Source: Pseudanabaenaceae cyanobacterium SKYG29 (GTDB lineage Bacteria > Cyanobacteriota > Cyanobacteriia > Pseudanabaenales > Pseudanabaenaceae). From it: a stretch of DNA of 64,000 nucleotides. Location: the NCBI GenBank assembly GCA_025055675.1, contig JANWWT010000006.1:174730-238729 (forward strand). The letters are read 5' to 3'. Shown one piece after another: positions 55,033 through 64,000 of the stretch (its first letter is position 1; each line of letters opens with the position of its first letter). The notes beneath the pieces are model-generated. The model searched no databases. It was not told the DNA's origin and saw only the letters and a list, made by a program, of their open reading frames with translations. A program made the translations under genes and the position numbers.

Positions 55033-56064
55033 ATGACCGATCGGGAAACGATTCTGCAAGCCCTGCACACCATTTCTCTCATCAAGCCAGAACAGATTGA
55101 AGATGTCACGATTAAAGACACAGGCACAGTTGGTATTATTCTCTCCCTGCCCCCCATTGACCCCAACCTGCGGGATGCGATCGTCCAGCAGTGTAAAGCC
55201 AAGGTGATGCCCCTAGAAGGCGTAAAAGATGTGTGGGTCAAAATTGGAGTTGCCCTGCCCTCAGTTCGGGAGCCGGTAGGAGGAGTTGCCCAAGTTCAGC
55301 ACATTATCGCTGTTTCTAGTGGCAAGGGGGGAGTGGGTAAGACTTCTGTGGCAGTCAATCTGGCAGTAGCCCTGGCAGAAATGGGATACAAGGTGGGGCT
55401 GCTGGATGCCGACATTTACGGTCCCAATGTGCCCCTGATGCTGGGTATGCAGGATGCTTCTCTGTGGGTGGAGCGGGATGAGCAAGGGCAAGAGGTGGTC
55501 GAACCTGCCTTCAACTACGGCGTGAAAATGATTTCCATGGCGTTTCTCATCGATCGAGACCAACCTGTCATGTGGCGGGGTCCAATGCTGGATGGTATGC
55601 TCAAAAAATTCCTCCACCAAGCCAAATGGGGGGAACTGGATTTTCTGTTGGTGGATATGCCCCCTGGCACTGGCGATGTACAGATTTCCCTTGCCCAAAG
55701 CGTGCCCCTCACAGGCGCGATCGTGGTGACTACCCCCCAAACCGTAGCTCTACTTGATGCCAGAAAGGGTTTGCGGATGTTTCAGAATTTGCGCGTGCCC
55801 ATCCTTGGTATTGTAGAAAACATGAGCTATTTTGTACCCCCTGACCTACCCGATCGGCAATACGACATTTTTGGCTCTGGGGGTGGCACAAAGACAGCCA
55901 AGGAACTGGGGATTCCCCTCCTAGGTTGTATTCCCCTAGAGATGCAACTCAGAGAGAGCAGCGACAAAGGCGTACCGATGGTGCTGGCCCAACCCCAATC
56001 TCCCTCTGCCCAAGCCCTCAAGCAAGTAGCCCAAGCCCTCTGCCAGCGCGTCTTTGCCCCCTAA
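55033..56064 (+). CDS. mrp: Mrp/ApbC-family ATPase, iron-sulfur cluster carrier
   Basis: P-loop ATPase of 343 residues. An N-terminal MIP18-like domain (about 1-85) precedes the ATPase with IIAVSSGKGGVGKTSVAVNL (deviant Walker A), LLDADIYGPNVPLML and VDMPPGTGDVQISLAQ. The CxxC of some Mrp proteins after NMSYF is absent (NMSYFVPPDLPD). The family is thought to carry Fe-S clusters to apoproteins; cyanobacterial targets probably include photosystem I and complex I. Confidence 0.93.
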   Translation: MTDRETILQALHTISLIKPEQIEDVTIKDTGTVGIILSLPPIDPNLRDAIVQQCKAKVMPLEGVKDVWVKIGVALPSVREPVGGVAQVQHIIAVSSGKGGVGKTSVAVNLAVALAEMGYKVGLLDADIYGPNVPLMLGMQDASLWVERDEQGQEVVEPAFNYGVKMISMAFLIDRDQPVMWRGPMLDGMLKKFLHQAKWGELDFLLVDMPPGTGDVQISLAQSVPLTGAIVVTTPQTVALLDARKGLRMFQNLRVPILGIVENMSYFVPPDLPDRQYDIFGSGGGTKTAKELGIPLLGCIPLEMQLRESSDKGVPMVLAQPQSPSAQALKQVAQALCQRVFAP

Positions 56065-56106
56065 GCCCTGAGAGATGTAAAATGTTGCCACGATCGGGAT
56101 GCACCC

Positions 56107-56823
56107 ATGTTTACTACACTCCCTTCCAGCGCTGAACTGCCCTGCTCCGATGACACTCCAGTGGATAACGAGGAACAGAATTTACTCCCCAATCTCCTGC
56201 TGTTTGTCCTGAGGCATATTTGGCACGATCGGCAGGACTGGTTCTTTGGGGTGGATATGGGCATTTACCACACGACTGGCTCTAACCCTAGAATACCTGT
56301 TATTCCCGATGCTTTTTTGAGTCTGGGCGTGCCCCGTAAAAAGGGTGGCAAAAGCCGTCTTAGTTATGTCATGTGGGAGGAGAACTATACCCCCCCTATC
56401 CTGGTTTTGGAGATGGTCTCCCACACACCTGGCAAGGAGTACAGCGAAAAAATGGCTATCTATCAACGCCTAGGCGTACTCTACTACGTAATCTACAATC
56501 CCGAATACTACCAGCGGGATGGGCACGAGCCTTTTGAAGTGTATAAGTTGGTTGAGGGTGAGTACCAACAGCAAAGGGGCGAACCCTACTGGATGGCAGA
56601 AGTAGGGCTGGGCATAGGTCGTTGCTGGGTAGAGGGCGATCCGCCAGAACAACTAGCTTGGTTCGATCGGGAGGGCAAGCGATTTCTCACTCCCGATGAG
56701 TTATTGGCACAAGAACGGCAGGAAAAGGAAAAAGCTTTGGAACAGGCATCGCAGGCCCTCCAAGCAAAGGAAAAGCTAGCCCAGTACCTCCGAGCGATGG
56801 GGATTGACCCCGATCGGCTTTAG
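56107..56823 (+). CDS. Uma2-family endonuclease-like protein
   Basis: Intact Uma2 (DUF820) protein of 238 residues. PD-(D/E)XK-like residues lie in IPVIPDAFLSLG and PPILVLEMVS with a later Lys (SEKMAIYQRLGVLYYVIYN). A C-terminal coiled coil (DELLAQERQEKEKALEQASQ) is typical for one cyanobacterial subgroup. These proteins occur in tens of copies in many cyanobacteria; their role is unsettled. Two decayed relatives lie at 18.0-19.1 kb. Confidence 0.88.
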   Translation: MFTTLPSSAELPCSDDTPVDNEEQNLLPNLLLFVLRHIWHDRQDWFFGVDMGIYHTTGSNPRIPVIPDAFLSLGVPRKKGGKSRLSYVMWEENYTPPILVLEMVSHTPGKEYSEKMAIYQRLGVLYYVIYNPEYYQRDGHEPFEVYKLVEGEYQQQRGEPYWMAEVGLGIGRCWVEGDPPEQLAWFDREGKRFLTPDELLAQERQEKEKALEQASQALQAKEKLAQYLRAMGIDPDRL

Positions 56824-56885
56824 GCACAAGATTGCTTGGGAACATGTCCCCAAATGGGGGGATGACCGATCGAGCAAATGCAACC

Positions 56886-57356
56886 TCAGCCATCACACAG
56901 TAGAGTTTCTCTGGTTGCCCTACCTGTGACTGGATTTCTCCCTCTAGCTACTTTGCAAAGTTGGGCACGTACTGCCTCTCGTAAATCCACATCCGTAAAG
57001 TCTGCCCCGTCAATAATTGCCCCCTGGAAATTGACCCCATAGGCAAATGCCCCTTCTAAAATAGCATTGGTGAGATTAGCGCGAGTGAGGCGAGCAGTAT
57101 CGATCGTGGCATTAGTTAAATTTGCCCCTGTCAAGTCCGCATCGGTTAAGTCCGCGCCAAAGAGACTCACACCCTTGAGATTGGCATTGACAAATTTAGC
57201 CTCCCTGAGCACAGTTTTGTTGAACTGGGAAGTGCGCAAATCCTGCCCGGAAAAGTCCGCCCCCACCAACACGCGCTTGTCGTATTTTTCCGCCCAAGCC
57301 GTTAAAGGAGCAAAGCAGAGAACAATGCACCAGAGACACAACAACAACCAGCCCAT
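56886..57356 (-). CDS. Lumenal pentapeptide-repeat protein
   Basis: About 156 residues from the ATG at 57356, which has GAGGGG in front and gives a clean signal peptide (MGWLLLCLWCIVLCFAPLT, AWA-E); an ATG at 57383 is in frame. Pentapeptide repeats run from about residue 27 (LVGADFSGQDLRTSQFNKTV, LFGADLTDADLTGANLTNAT). The tail RGRNPVTGRATRETLLCDG matches that of the protein at 27.6 kb. It resembles the thylakoid lumenal 15-17 kDa pentapeptide proteins; function unknown. Confidence 0.82.
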   Translation of the reverse strand: MGWLLLCLWCIVLCFAPLTAWAEKYDKRVLVGADFSGQDLRTSQFNKTVLREAKFVNANLKGVSLFGADLTDADLTGANLTNATIDTARLTRANLTNAILEGAFAYGVNFQGAIIDGADFTDVDLREAVRAQLCKVARGRNPVTGRATRETLLCDG

Positions 57357-57430
57357 AACTGATTTCCCCTCACTTGTCCCCATTTTGACAGAAATTGTAA
57401 GATAATTCTCTAGCTCCTCAGTACCTGGCT

Positions 57431-58831
57431 ATGCGGAAACAGTTGCCCCTACTCCTATTTGTCTTTGCCCTGTTTGTGGCAACGATCGTTTTTCTTATTT
57501 TCCGCCCACCGCGCCTAGGATTAGATTTACGGGGGGGGTCAGTGATCACGTTGCAGGCTAAACCGAATCCCAGCCAAGGCATTCCCACAATCACACCCAG
57601 CATTTTGTCAGAGGTACGGGGAGTAGTGGAAAGACGGCTCAATGGCTTGGGCGTAGCAGAAATCGTGGTGCAGACTAGTGGCGACGATCGCATTGTCGTG
57701 CAACTTCCTGGAGTCAATAGTCCCGCCCAGGCAGAACAAGTATTGGGGAAAACCGCCCAGCTAGAGTTCCGTCCCCAGAAACGGGGCACAGAAGCCGAAT
57801 TCAAAACCAGGTTGCAGGAGCGCCAACTATTGTCTTTAGAACTGTCTGACCCCAAACTCACCCCTGAAAAGAAGGCAGAGTTAGAGGCAAAGCTAGAAAA
57901 AAACAAACAGGCAATTTTGGAATTGTTTGAACCGATCGGACTGCGGGGTGATTTACTAGTCAATGCCCAAGCCACCAACGATGGCACCCAGTGGGGGGTA
58001 AGTTTGCAATTCAACAAAGAAGGGGGGGAATTATTTGCCCAAGCCTCTGCCCAAGTTGCGGGTACGGGTCGGTCATTGGGAGCATTTCTGGATGGGGAAT
58101 TGGTCACTGCGCCTGTAGTGGACGCTAAGTATGCCGAGACAGGAATCACAGGGGGACGAGCGTTTATCAGCGGTAGTTTTACCGTAGAGAGTGCTACCAA
58201 TTTAGCAATTCAGCTACGATCGGGAGCTTTGCCTGTGCCCTTAGAAGTAATCGAAAACCGATCGGTGGGAGCAACTTTGGGAGCAGATAGCATTCGGCAG
58301 AGCATTTGGGCAGGTTTGGGGGGGATTGTCCTGGTAATTGTGTTCATGGTGGTCTATTATCGGCTGTTGGGCGTGATTGCTAGTGGAGCATTGGCAGTCT
58401 ATGCAGTGTTAGCGATCGGGTTATTTACCGCCCTGGGGGGAGTACTCACCTTGCCGGGCATCGCTGGCTTTATTCTCAGTCTAGGGACAGCCGTGGATGC
58501 CAACATCCTGATTTTTGAACGGATGAAAGAAGAATTGCGGGCGGGCAAGACACTGTATCGATCGGTGGAAGCAGGTTTCGATCGCGCCTGGTCTAGCATC
58601 TTAGACGGTAATCTGACCACGTTAATTGCCTGTGCTGCCCTATTTTTCCTGGGAGTTGGGCTGGTGAAGGGATTTGCCGTCACCCTAAGCATTGGTGTAG
58701 TCTTGAGTATGTTTACTGCCATTACCCTGACCCGTGCCCTTCTCTTGGTAGTGATTAACATCCCGCAGTGCCGGCAGCCCCACTATTTCGGTGTAGAACG
58801 TATTGCCACACGACCCCAAGCCACAACATGA
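57431..58831 (+). CDS. secD: Protein translocase subunit SecD
   Basis: Part of the SecDF accessory complex that uses the proton gradient to aid protein export. The 466 residues have a first helix (about 5-23), RLGLDLRGGSVITLQ (D1 motif), the large periplasmic P1 domain (residues 35-270) and six-helix RND part with D4 FILSLGTAVDANILIFERMK. Complete. Its stop overlaps the secF start as ATGA. Confidence 0.95.
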   Translation: MRKQLPLLLFVFALFVATIVFLIFRPPRLGLDLRGGSVITLQAKPNPSQGIPTITPSILSEVRGVVERRLNGLGVAEIVVQTSGDDRIVVQLPGVNSPAQAEQVLGKTAQLEFRPQKRGTEAEFKTRLQERQLLSLELSDPKLTPEKKAELEAKLEKNKQAILELFEPIGLRGDLLVNAQATNDGTQWGVSLQFNKEGGELFAQASAQVAGTGRSLGAFLDGELVTAPVVDAKYAETGITGGRAFISGSFTVESATNLAIQLRSGALPVPLEVIENRSVGATLGADSIRQSIWAGLGGIVLVIVFMVVYYRLLGVIASGALAVYAVLAIGLFTALGGVLTLPGIAGFILSLGTAVDANILIFERMKEELRAGKTLYRSVEAGFDRAWSSILDGNLTTLIACAALFFLGVGLVKGFAVTLSIGVVLSMFTAITLTRALLLVVINIPQCRQPHYFGVERIATRPQATT

Positions 58832-59895
58832 AACTAGACGTTATCAAACACCGCCACATCTACCTCAGTTTGTCCGCCCTGGTTATTGGTATTGGTTTGG
58901 TGGGGATGTTGCTATGCGGGCACCGATTTGGCTTCCCTTTACGTCCCTCAGTAGATTTCACAGGGGGTACGCGCCTATCTGTAGTGCTAGTTTGCGCCAA
59001 TCCGCCCCAGGACTGCGGGCAACCCATCGACCTGGAAAAACTGCGGGCCCAACTTGCCAGCCAGAATTACGAAAAACTCACAGTCCAGTCGGCAGAAGGG
59101 GGCAGGGGCGTAGTAGTGCAAACGGGAGATTTGGCTCCGACCGAGCGGCAACAATTGGAACAATTCCTTGCCCAAGCCCTCCAACCCTACGGCACCATTG
59201 ACCCCAACAAAACCCAAATCGATCGGGTGGGACCGCTAATTAGCCAGGAACTCCTACGGGGGGGGAGTATTGCCCTAGCAGTTGCCCTCTTGGGGATTGT
59301 GCTCTATTTAAGTGTACGGTTTCAGCCCGACTATGCTGTGTTTGCCACCCTTGCCCTTGTCCATGACGTGCTTGTGGTGAGTGGGGTGTTTGCTTGGCTG
59401 GGGCTGATAGCAGGCGTGGAGGTGGATAGCTTATTCATTGTTGCACTGTTAACGATCGCTGGTTATTCCGTCAACGACACTGTAATTATCTACGACCGCA
59501 TTCGGGAAAACCTCAAACAACAATCTGCCCCTAAACCACCACCTGCTGAGTCTGTCCCTGGTATGCCAACTGAGCCTGCCTCTATCGTGTCAACTGAGCC
59601 TGCCTCTATCGTGTCAACTGAGCTTGTCGAAGTTGGAGCTAAACCCAGTCCTGCAGTCGAGGCACAAGCTTTCCATCAAGTGGTGAATTTTTCCGTCAAC
59701 CAGACTCTGACCCGATCGGTGAACACAACCTTAACGACCATCCTGCCCCTCTTGGCAGTGCTTTTGTTTGGCGGTGCAACTCTGAAATTCTTTGCCCTTG
59801 CCTTACTAGTGGGATTTATAGCAGGGACATATTCCAGTATTTTCAATGCCACAATTCTACTTGCCTGGTGGCGGACAAGGCAGGTAATGGCATAG
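58828..59895 (+). CDS. secF: Protein translocase subunit SecF
   Basis: Partner of SecD, 355 residues from the ATG at 58828. It shows [12 protein letters not shown], a periplasmic loop, and the RND helices with [20 protein letters not shown] and [18 protein letters not shown]. Between DRIREN and NQTL lie about 61 residues, against some 17 in E. coli, so about 44 are extra. They sit in the cytoplasmic loop, are rich in Pro, Ser and Glu, and contain a tandem repeat (TEPASIVS twice). The reading frame is kept. Confidence 0.94.
   Translation: MKLDVIKHRHIYLSLSALVIGIGLVGMLLCGHRFGFPLRPSVDFTGGTRLSVVLVCANPPQDCGQPIDLEKLRAQLASQNYEKLTVQSAEGGRGVVVQTGDLAPTERQQLEQFLAQALQPYGTIDPNKTQIDRVGPLISQELLRGGSIALAVALLGIVLYLSVRFQPDYAVFATLALVHDVLVVSGVFAWLGLIAGVEVDSLFIVALLTIAGYSVNDTVIIYDRIRENLKQQSAPKPPPAESVPGMPTEPASIVSTEPASIVSTELVEVGAKPSPAVEAQAFHQVVNFSVNQTLTRSVNTTLTTILPLLAVLLFGGATLKFFALALLVGFIAGTYSSIFNATILLAWWRTRQVMA
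59567..59635 (+). repeat. 24-bp tandem repeat and palindromic element inside secF
   Basis: Two perfect 24-bp units occupy 59567-59590 and 59591-59614. A third begins at 59615 but changes after CAACTGAGC to continue TTGTCGAAGTTG, so 59615-59635 has CAACT/AGTTG ends. The core GAGCTTGTCGAAG resembles REP-type palindromes I recall from several bacterial genomes. It codes for TEPASIVS twice, then TELVEVG. Confidence 0.7.
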
Positions 59896-59953
59896 CAAAA
59901 TCTCTAATCCTAGGTATGTTAAAAATTGATAAAAAACCTGGGGCAATAGCGTC

Positions 59954-59959
59954 TATACT
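59954..59959 (+). promoter_or_regulatory. Possible -10 element for the ndhH operon
   Basis: TATACT lies 31 nt before the likely ndhH ATG, in the 95-nt gap after secF. A TTGATA upstream is 22 nt away, too far for a standard -35. Weak support. Confidence 0.3.
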
Positions 59960-59990
59960 AAAGAGCAGCGAACGTGAGAGGGTAAACAGT

Positions 59991-61172
59991 ATGGTCATGA
60001 TCGAAACAAAGGCAGAACGCATGGTAATCAACATGGGGCCCCATCACCCATCCATGCACGGTGTCCTGCGCTTGATCGTGACCCTAGACGGGGAAAACAT
60101 TGTTGACTGTGAGCCAGTGTTGGGCTACTTGCACCGATCGATGGAGAAAATAGCCGAAAACAGAACGATCGTGCAGTATTTACCCTACGTGACGCGGTGG
60201 GACTACCTAGCGACGATGTTTACAGAAGCCATTACTGTCAATGCCCCTGAAAAACTGGCAGATGTACCAGTTCCCCGCCGTGCCAGCTACATTCGCATGA
60301 TCATGCTGGAACTGAGCCGCATTGCCTCTCACCTGTTGTGGTTAGGGACATTCATTGCTGACATTGGTGCGCAAACCCCCTTCTTTTACGTCTTCCGCGA
60401 ACGGGAAATGATCTATGACCTGTTTGAAGCAGCAACGGGGATGCGCATGATGCACAACTACTTCCGCATTGGCGGGGTAGCAGCAGACCTACCCTATGGT
60501 TGGGTGGACAAGTGTGAAGACTACTGCAAGTATCAACTAGAGAAAATTGACGAATATGAGCGTCTGATGACCAACAACCCCATTTTCCGCAAGCGGGTAG
60601 AGGGGGTAGGCAAGATTTCGCGGGAAGATGCCATTAACTGGGGCCTGTCGGGTCCGATGCTACGGGCATCAGGGGTAAAGTGGGATTTGCGTAAAGTAGA
60701 CCACTACGAGTTGTACGATGAACTGGATTGGGAAGTACAGTGGGCAACCGAGGGAGATTGCCTAGCTCGTTATTTTGTGCGCGTGGGAGAAATGCGCCAG
60801 TCCTGCAAGATGATTCTGCAAGCCCTTAAGCAAATGCCAGGGGGTTCTTACGAAAACCTAGAGGCACAGAGAGTGCTGGGAGGACCCAAGAGTGAGTGGA
60901 ACTCCATGGATTATCAATTTATCAGTAAGAAGCCCTCGCCCACGTTTAAGATTCCTGCAGGGGAGCACTATGTACGCGTAGAAGCACCTAAGGGAGAACT
61001 AGGTATTTATCTGATTGGGGAAAACAGCGTCTTTCCCTGGCGGTGGAAGATTCGCCCCCCTGGATTTATTAACCTGCAGGTACTACCCCAACTAGTAAGG
61101 GGGATGAAGGTTGCTGATATTATGGCAATTCTGGGCAGTGTGGACATCATTATGGGGGAGGTAGATAGATAG
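59991..61172 (+). CDS. ndhH: NAD(P)H-quinone oxidoreductase subunit H
   Basis: 49-kDa-type subunit of the photosynthetic complex I (NDH-1), which drives cyclic electron flow and respiration in thylakoids. About 393 residues from the ATG at 59991 ([20 protein letters not shown]); a longer open frame to 59868 lies in secF and is not conserved. [33 protein letters not shown] and the C-terminal [11 protein letters not shown] are standard. It leads the run ndhH-A-I-G-E. Confidence 0.96.
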   Translation: MVMIETKAERMVINMGPHHPSMHGVLRLIVTLDGENIVDCEPVLGYLHRSMEKIAENRTIVQYLPYVTRWDYLATMFTEAITVNAPEKLADVPVPRRASYIRMIMLELSRIASHLLWLGTFIADIGAQTPFFYVFREREMIYDLFEAATGMRMMHNYFRIGGVAADLPYGWVDKCEDYCKYQLEKIDEYERLMTNNPIFRKRVEGVGKISREDAINWGLSGPMLRASGVKWDLRKVDHYELYDELDWEVQWATEGDCLARYFVRVGEMRQSCKMILQALKQMPGGSYENLEAQRVLGGPKSEWNSMDYQFISKKPSPTFKIPAGEHYVRVEAPKGELGIYLIGENSVFPWRWKIRPPGFINLQVLPQLVRGMKVADIMAILGSVDIIMGEVDR

Positions 61173-62287
61173 TGGAAGGGATTGACTTACAGCGTTCCTT
61201 TGTTGAGCTATTTTCCGGTTTAGGAATTGACCCTGAAGTAGCGCGGGTAATGTGGATGCCTTTACCTATGTTGGCAGTGGTAACAATTGCCACAGTAGGG
61301 GCTTTGGCGGCAACTTGGCTAGAGCGGAAAATCTCGGCAGCAGCCCAACAACGGATAGGACCAGAGTATGCTGGACCCTTTGGTCTAGCCATTCCGGCAG
61401 CGGATGTGGTGAAACTGTTAATCAAGCAGACAGTTGTGCCTGCCAATGCCGATCCTCTGTTATTTGTTCTAGGTCCAGTCATTGTTTTTATTTCAGTGTT
61501 TCTCTCTTTCCTAGTTATTCCCTTTGGTGAGAATTTAGTAATTTCCAATGTAGCGACAGGGATATTTCTGGTTATTGCCATCTCTAGTATTGCCCCGATC
61601 GGTCTCTTGATGTCGGGCTATTCTTCTAACAACAAATACTCCCTGTTAGGGGGATTGCGAGCAGCAGCCCAGTCTATTAGCTATGAGATTCCCTTAGCCC
61701 TGGCAGCTCTGGCAGTGGCAATGATGTCCAATGGCTTGAGCACCGTCGAGATTGTGGAGCAGCAAGCAGGTTGGGGAATCCTCTCCTGGAATGTGTGGCG
61801 GCAACCGATCGGTTTTATCATCTTTATCATCGCAGCCCTAGCGGAGTGCGAACGGATTCCCTTTGACTTACCAGAGGCGGAAGAGGAACTAGTAGCAGGT
61901 TATCAGACTGAATATTCAGGCGTAAACTTCATGCTATTTTATGGGGCTTCCTACGCCAATTTATTTTTGTCAGCCTTGCTAGTAGCAATTCTCTACCTGG
62001 GGGGATGGGAGTTACCCTTCCCGATCGACAAAGTGGCAGAGTTGTTAAACATAGCGGAAACAAACCCGATTTGGCAACTGATAGCTGCTTTCCTAGGCGT
62101 AACCGTAATTCTTTTGAAGGCATTTGCTTTCATCTTTCTAGCAATTCTATTACGGTGGACGGTACCCCGCGTGCGCATTGACCAGCTACTAGATTTGGGG
62201 TGGAAGTTTTTGTTACCGATCGGTTTTGCCAATTTATTGTTGACAGCAGCTTTGAAATTAGCTTTTCCTGGAGCATTTGGAGGTTAA
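61172..62287 (+). CDS. ndhA: NAD(P)H-quinone oxidoreductase subunit 1
   Basis: Membrane subunit NdhA (NuoH/ND1), at the quinone site. The 371 residues start at a GTG whose G is the last base of the ndhH stop. [20 protein letters not shown], the quinone-site loop [20 protein letters not shown] and [18 protein letters not shown] are hallmarks; eight helices are predicted. Complete. Confidence 0.96.
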   Translation: MEGIDLQRSFVELFSGLGIDPEVARVMWMPLPMLAVVTIATVGALAATWLERKISAAAQQRIGPEYAGPFGLAIPAADVVKLLIKQTVVPANADPLLFVLGPVIVFISVFLSFLVIPFGENLVISNVATGIFLVIAISSIAPIGLLMSGYSSNNKYSLLGGLRAAAQSISYEIPLALAALAVAMMSNGLSTVEIVEQQAGWGILSWNVWRQPIGFIIFIIAALAECERIPFDLPEAEEELVAGYQTEYSGVNFMLFYGASYANLFLSALLVAILYLGGWELPFPIDKVAELLNIAETNPIWQLIAAFLGVTVILLKAFAFIFLAILLRWTVPRVRIDQLLDLGWKFLLPIGFANLLLTAALKLAFPGAFGG

Positions 62288-62291
62288 GTAT

Positions 62292-62888
62292 ATGATGAAA
62301 TTTTTAAGCAAGGTCGGGGAATACGCTAAGGATGCCGTACAGGCGGCTAAGTACATTGGACAGGGGATGATGGTCACCTTTGACCATATGCGTCGTCGTC
62401 CAATTACTGTGCGTTACCCCTATGAGAAGCTGATTCCTGCGGAGCGGTTTAGGGGACGAATTCATTTTGAGTTTGACAAATGCATTTCCTGTGAGGTCTG
62501 TGTGCGAGTTTGTCCCATTAACTTGCCCGTGGTAGATTGGGAATACAATTCGGAAATCAAGAAGAAGGAACTAAAGCACTACAGCATTGATTTTGGTGTA
62601 TGCATATTCTGCGGCAACTGTGTGGAATACTGCCCTACCAACTGTCTATCTATGACAGAAGAGTATGACCTATCCACCTTTGACCGCCATGAGCTGAACT
62701 TTGACAACGTAGCTTTGGGTCGACTACCTACCAAAGTAACAGAAGACCCCCTAGTTACCCCTATTCGGGAGCTAGCTTATCTGCCCAAGGGTGTATTAGA
62801 GGGGCACAAAGCTGATCACAAGGAGCGGCGAGCTGGTAAACTACCTGTAGAAATTATTGAAGCAGCACAAGCAAAGTCTGAGAACTAG
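62292..62888 (+). CDS. ndhI: NAD(P)H-quinone oxidoreductase subunit I
   Basis: Peripheral-arm subunit with two 4Fe-4S clusters. 198 residues from the ATG at 62292. Cluster motifs are [16 protein letters not shown] and [16 protein letters not shown]; the N-terminus ([20 protein letters not shown]) is the membrane-contact helix. It lies 4 nt after ndhA. Confidence 0.96.
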   Translation: MMKFLSKVGEYAKDAVQAAKYIGQGMMVTFDHMRRRPITVRYPYEKLIPAERFRGRIHFEFDKCISCEVCVRVCPINLPVVDWEYNSEIKKKELKHYSIDFGVCIFCGNCVEYCPTNCLSMTEEYDLSTFDRHELNFDNVALGRLPTKVTEDPLVTPIRELAYLPKGVLEGHKADHKERRAGKLPVEIIEAAQAKSEN

Positions 62889-62892
62889 TTAT

Positions 62893-63477
62893 ATGAAGTT
62901 AGCGCAAGGGGTAGAGATAGTCAGTTTACTGGTACTGACGGTGATGGTAGTAGCAGCAGCTTTGGGGGTAGTGCTATCTCCCAGTATCGTCTATGCTGCT
63001 TTTTTGCTGGGCTTGGTCTTCCTGGGCATTGCAGGGATGTACCTGATGTTGAATGCTGATTTTGTAGCAGCAGCTCAGGTATTGATCTATGTGGGAGCGG
63101 TGAATGTTTTGATTTTGTTTGCCATTATGTTGGTCAATCGCCGCAAAGTCTATCGGGAAGTGAAGCTGGGAGCAGTAAGACAGTTGGTAGCGATCACTGT
63201 GTGTGTTTCCCTATTTGCTCTGTTACTTTACACCAACCTCAATACCGTCTGGCTACTGACTCCTGAAGTTAAGGCTTTACCCTCAGTGATTGTAGCTCTG
63301 GGTCAGCACTTCTTCAATGAATATCTCTTACCCTTTGAGCTAGCTTCTGTATTACTGCTGGTAGCACTAATTGGGGCGATTATTTTAGCACGGCGGGAGT
63401 TTATCCCCGATCGGCAGGTGGAGAACCTAGAATTGGTGGAACGTCCTAAGGAATTGATAGGTGTAGGGGAGGAATAA
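62893..63477 (+). CDS. ndhG: NAD(P)H-quinone oxidoreductase subunit 6
   Basis: Membrane subunit NdhG (NuoJ/ND6), 194 residues from the ATG at 62893. The pi-bulge helix region [20 protein letters not shown] then [13 protein letters not shown] is diagnostic; five helices. An open frame to 62857 overlaps ndhI and is not conserved. The stop overlaps the ndhE start by one base. Confidence 0.95.
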   Translation: MKLAQGVEIVSLLVLTVMVVAAALGVVLSPSIVYAAFLLGLVFLGIAGMYLMLNADFVAAAQVLIYVGAVNVLILFAIMLVNRRKVYREVKLGAVRQLVAITVCVSLFALLLYTNLNTVWLLTPEVKALPSVIVALGQHFFNEYLLPFELASVLLLVALIGAIILARREFIPDRQVENLELVERPKELIGVGEE

Positions 63478-63788
63478 TGCAAGTTTCTTTGGATGCATTT
63501 TTAGTGATTGGGGCAGCATTGTTTTGCATTGGTATCTATGGCTTGGTGACTAGTAGGAATGCCGTAAGGGTACTAATGTCGATCGAATTGATGCTCAATG
63601 CCGTCAATCTTAATTTTTTGGCTTTTTCCAATTACCTTGATTCAGATACAATCAGGGGGCAAGTGTTTGCTGTGTTTGTAATTACGGTAGCGGCAGCGGA
63701 GGCGGCAGTAGGGCTAGCGATCGTGCTCTCTATTTACCGCAGTCGGGACACGGTAGATATGGAAGAATTTAACCTCTTGCGTTGGTAG
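63477..63788 (+). CDS. ndhE: NAD(P)H-quinone oxidoreductase subunit 4L
   Basis: Small membrane subunit NdhE (NuoK/ND4L), 103 residues, three helices. [20 protein letters not shown] and [20 protein letters not shown] carry the conserved glutamates of the proton channel. ATG at 63477 shares its A with the ndhG stop. Last of the ndhHAIGE run. Confidence 0.96.
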   Translation: MQVSLDAFLVIGAALFCIGIYGLVTSRNAVRVLMSIELMLNAVNLNFLAFSNYLDSDTIRGQVFAVFVITVAAAEAAVGLAIVLSIYRSRDTVDMEEFNLLRW

Positions 63789-63790
63789 GG

Positions 63791-64000
63791 ATGCACTATT
63801 TAGCCATCAGTAGTTTGATATTCTGTTTGACTGTGCTCCCCCACTGGGCGCAGAACAACGTTATGATTTTTGGGGAAGGATCGCCACCCCTAGCTTATAC
63901 TACTCGTACCAAAAGGGCAGGAGCGCGATTAAATTACTACAACTTTTTCGTCAAATTGCCTAACAAACAAGTGGCGGAGTTGCAGTTAGCCTATCCCGAG
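63791..64000 (+). CDS. DUF2808-like secreted protein, N-terminal 70 residues
   Basis: Partial gene that runs off the right edge. The ATG at 63791 follows ndhE by 2 nt. A signal peptide is visible (MHYLAISSLIFCLTVLPHWAQ), then FGEGSPPLAYTTRTKRAGAR and LNYYNFFVKLPN, which recalls the cyanobacterial DUF2808 family. Function is unknown. Whether it belongs to the ndh transcript cannot be seen. Confidence 0.6.
   Translation, partial: MHYLAISSLIFCLTVLPHWAQNNVMIFGEGSPPLAYTTRTKRAGARLNYYNFFVKLPNKQVAELQLAYPE

Noticed and set aside
1..64000. tRNA or rRNA genes, CRISPR arrays, insertion sequences, prophage.
   Set aside because: No T-loop-like cloverleaf, no regularly spaced repeats, no transposase or integrase and no phage gene was seen in reading both strands by eye; a tRNAscan-type search would settle small RNA genes.

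Overview
The window comes from a cyanobacterial chromosome. Several features say so independently: a trans-splicing DnaE C-terminal gene with its intein half, an ndhH-ndhA-ndhI-ndhG-ndhE run of photosynthetic complex I genes, cyanophycin synthetase, the C-3',4' carotenoid desaturase CrtD, two high-light-inducible-type (HLIP) genes, GuaB3, DUF2811 and DUF2808 family proteins, and heavy over-use of the hexamer CGATCG (the HIP1 core). I see no rRNA, tRNA, CRISPR array, prophage or intact insertion sequence. Genes are densely packed, with many 1-4 base overlaps and eight convergent pairs whose 3' ends overlap.

Layout. 0-2.4 kb (minus): a partial unknown gene, ATP synthase gamma, an isoaspartyl peptidase/asparaginase and ssb. 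2.5-7.9 kb (plus): a cellulose-synthase-like glycosyltransferase, a secreted phosphodiester-glycosidase-domain protein, and a fusion of an ammonium transporter to a SpoIIE/PP2C phosphatase. 7.9-11.7 kb (minus): MFS transporter, recO, a LivF-type ABC ATPase and a short isocitrate dehydrogenase. 11.8-15.4 kb (plus): mutS, a LapA-domain protein and scpA. 15.4-17.9 kb (minus): egtB-like and crtD. 18.0-19.6 kb is a gene graveyard: a Uma2 fragment fused to a methyltransferase fragment, a second decayed Uma2 gene, and a relic of a LivF-type ATPase. 19.8-21.0 kb (minus): gmd and a DUF2811 gene. The next intergenic region (21.03-21.39 kb) carries three DnaA-box-like repeats.

21.4-27.6 kb (plus): rodA, a GNAT protein, cphA preceded by an NtcA-type palindrome, an HLIP, lspA and a pyridoxamine-oxidase-like protein. 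27.6-36.7 kb: a lumenal pentapeptide protein, cysC, alaS-dnaE(C), a thioredoxin-reductase-like flavoprotein, lgt-DUF2232, and a FecR-type protein split by an in-frame stop. 36.8-39.5 kb: cydAB, a clear terminator and a 49-residue membrane protein. 39.5-46.1 kb: apt, purM, ctp, yajQ, ddl, rnz and a disulfide-oxidoreductase-like flavoprotein. 46.2-50.9 kb: a two-helix HLIP-related protein, a pentapeptide membrane protein, a coupled sigma-like/membrane-protein cassette and guaB3. 51-57.4 kb: a histidine kinase, O-methyltransferase, TerB-like, pepP, mrp, an intact Uma2 gene and a second lumenal pentapeptide protein. 57.4-64 kb (plus): secD-secF, the ndhHAIGE run and a partial DUF2808 gene.

Themes. 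Nitrogen handling recurs: the ammonium transporter/phosphatase fusion, cyanophycin synthesis under a likely NtcA site, and an isoaspartyl peptidase of the type that finishes cyanophycin breakdown. Envelope work is also prominent (rodA, ddl, lgt, lspA, secDF, glycosyltransferase). The least explained items are the Amt-PP2C fusion, the sigma-like cassette at 48.0-49.8 kb, and the repeat-bearing insertion in SecF.
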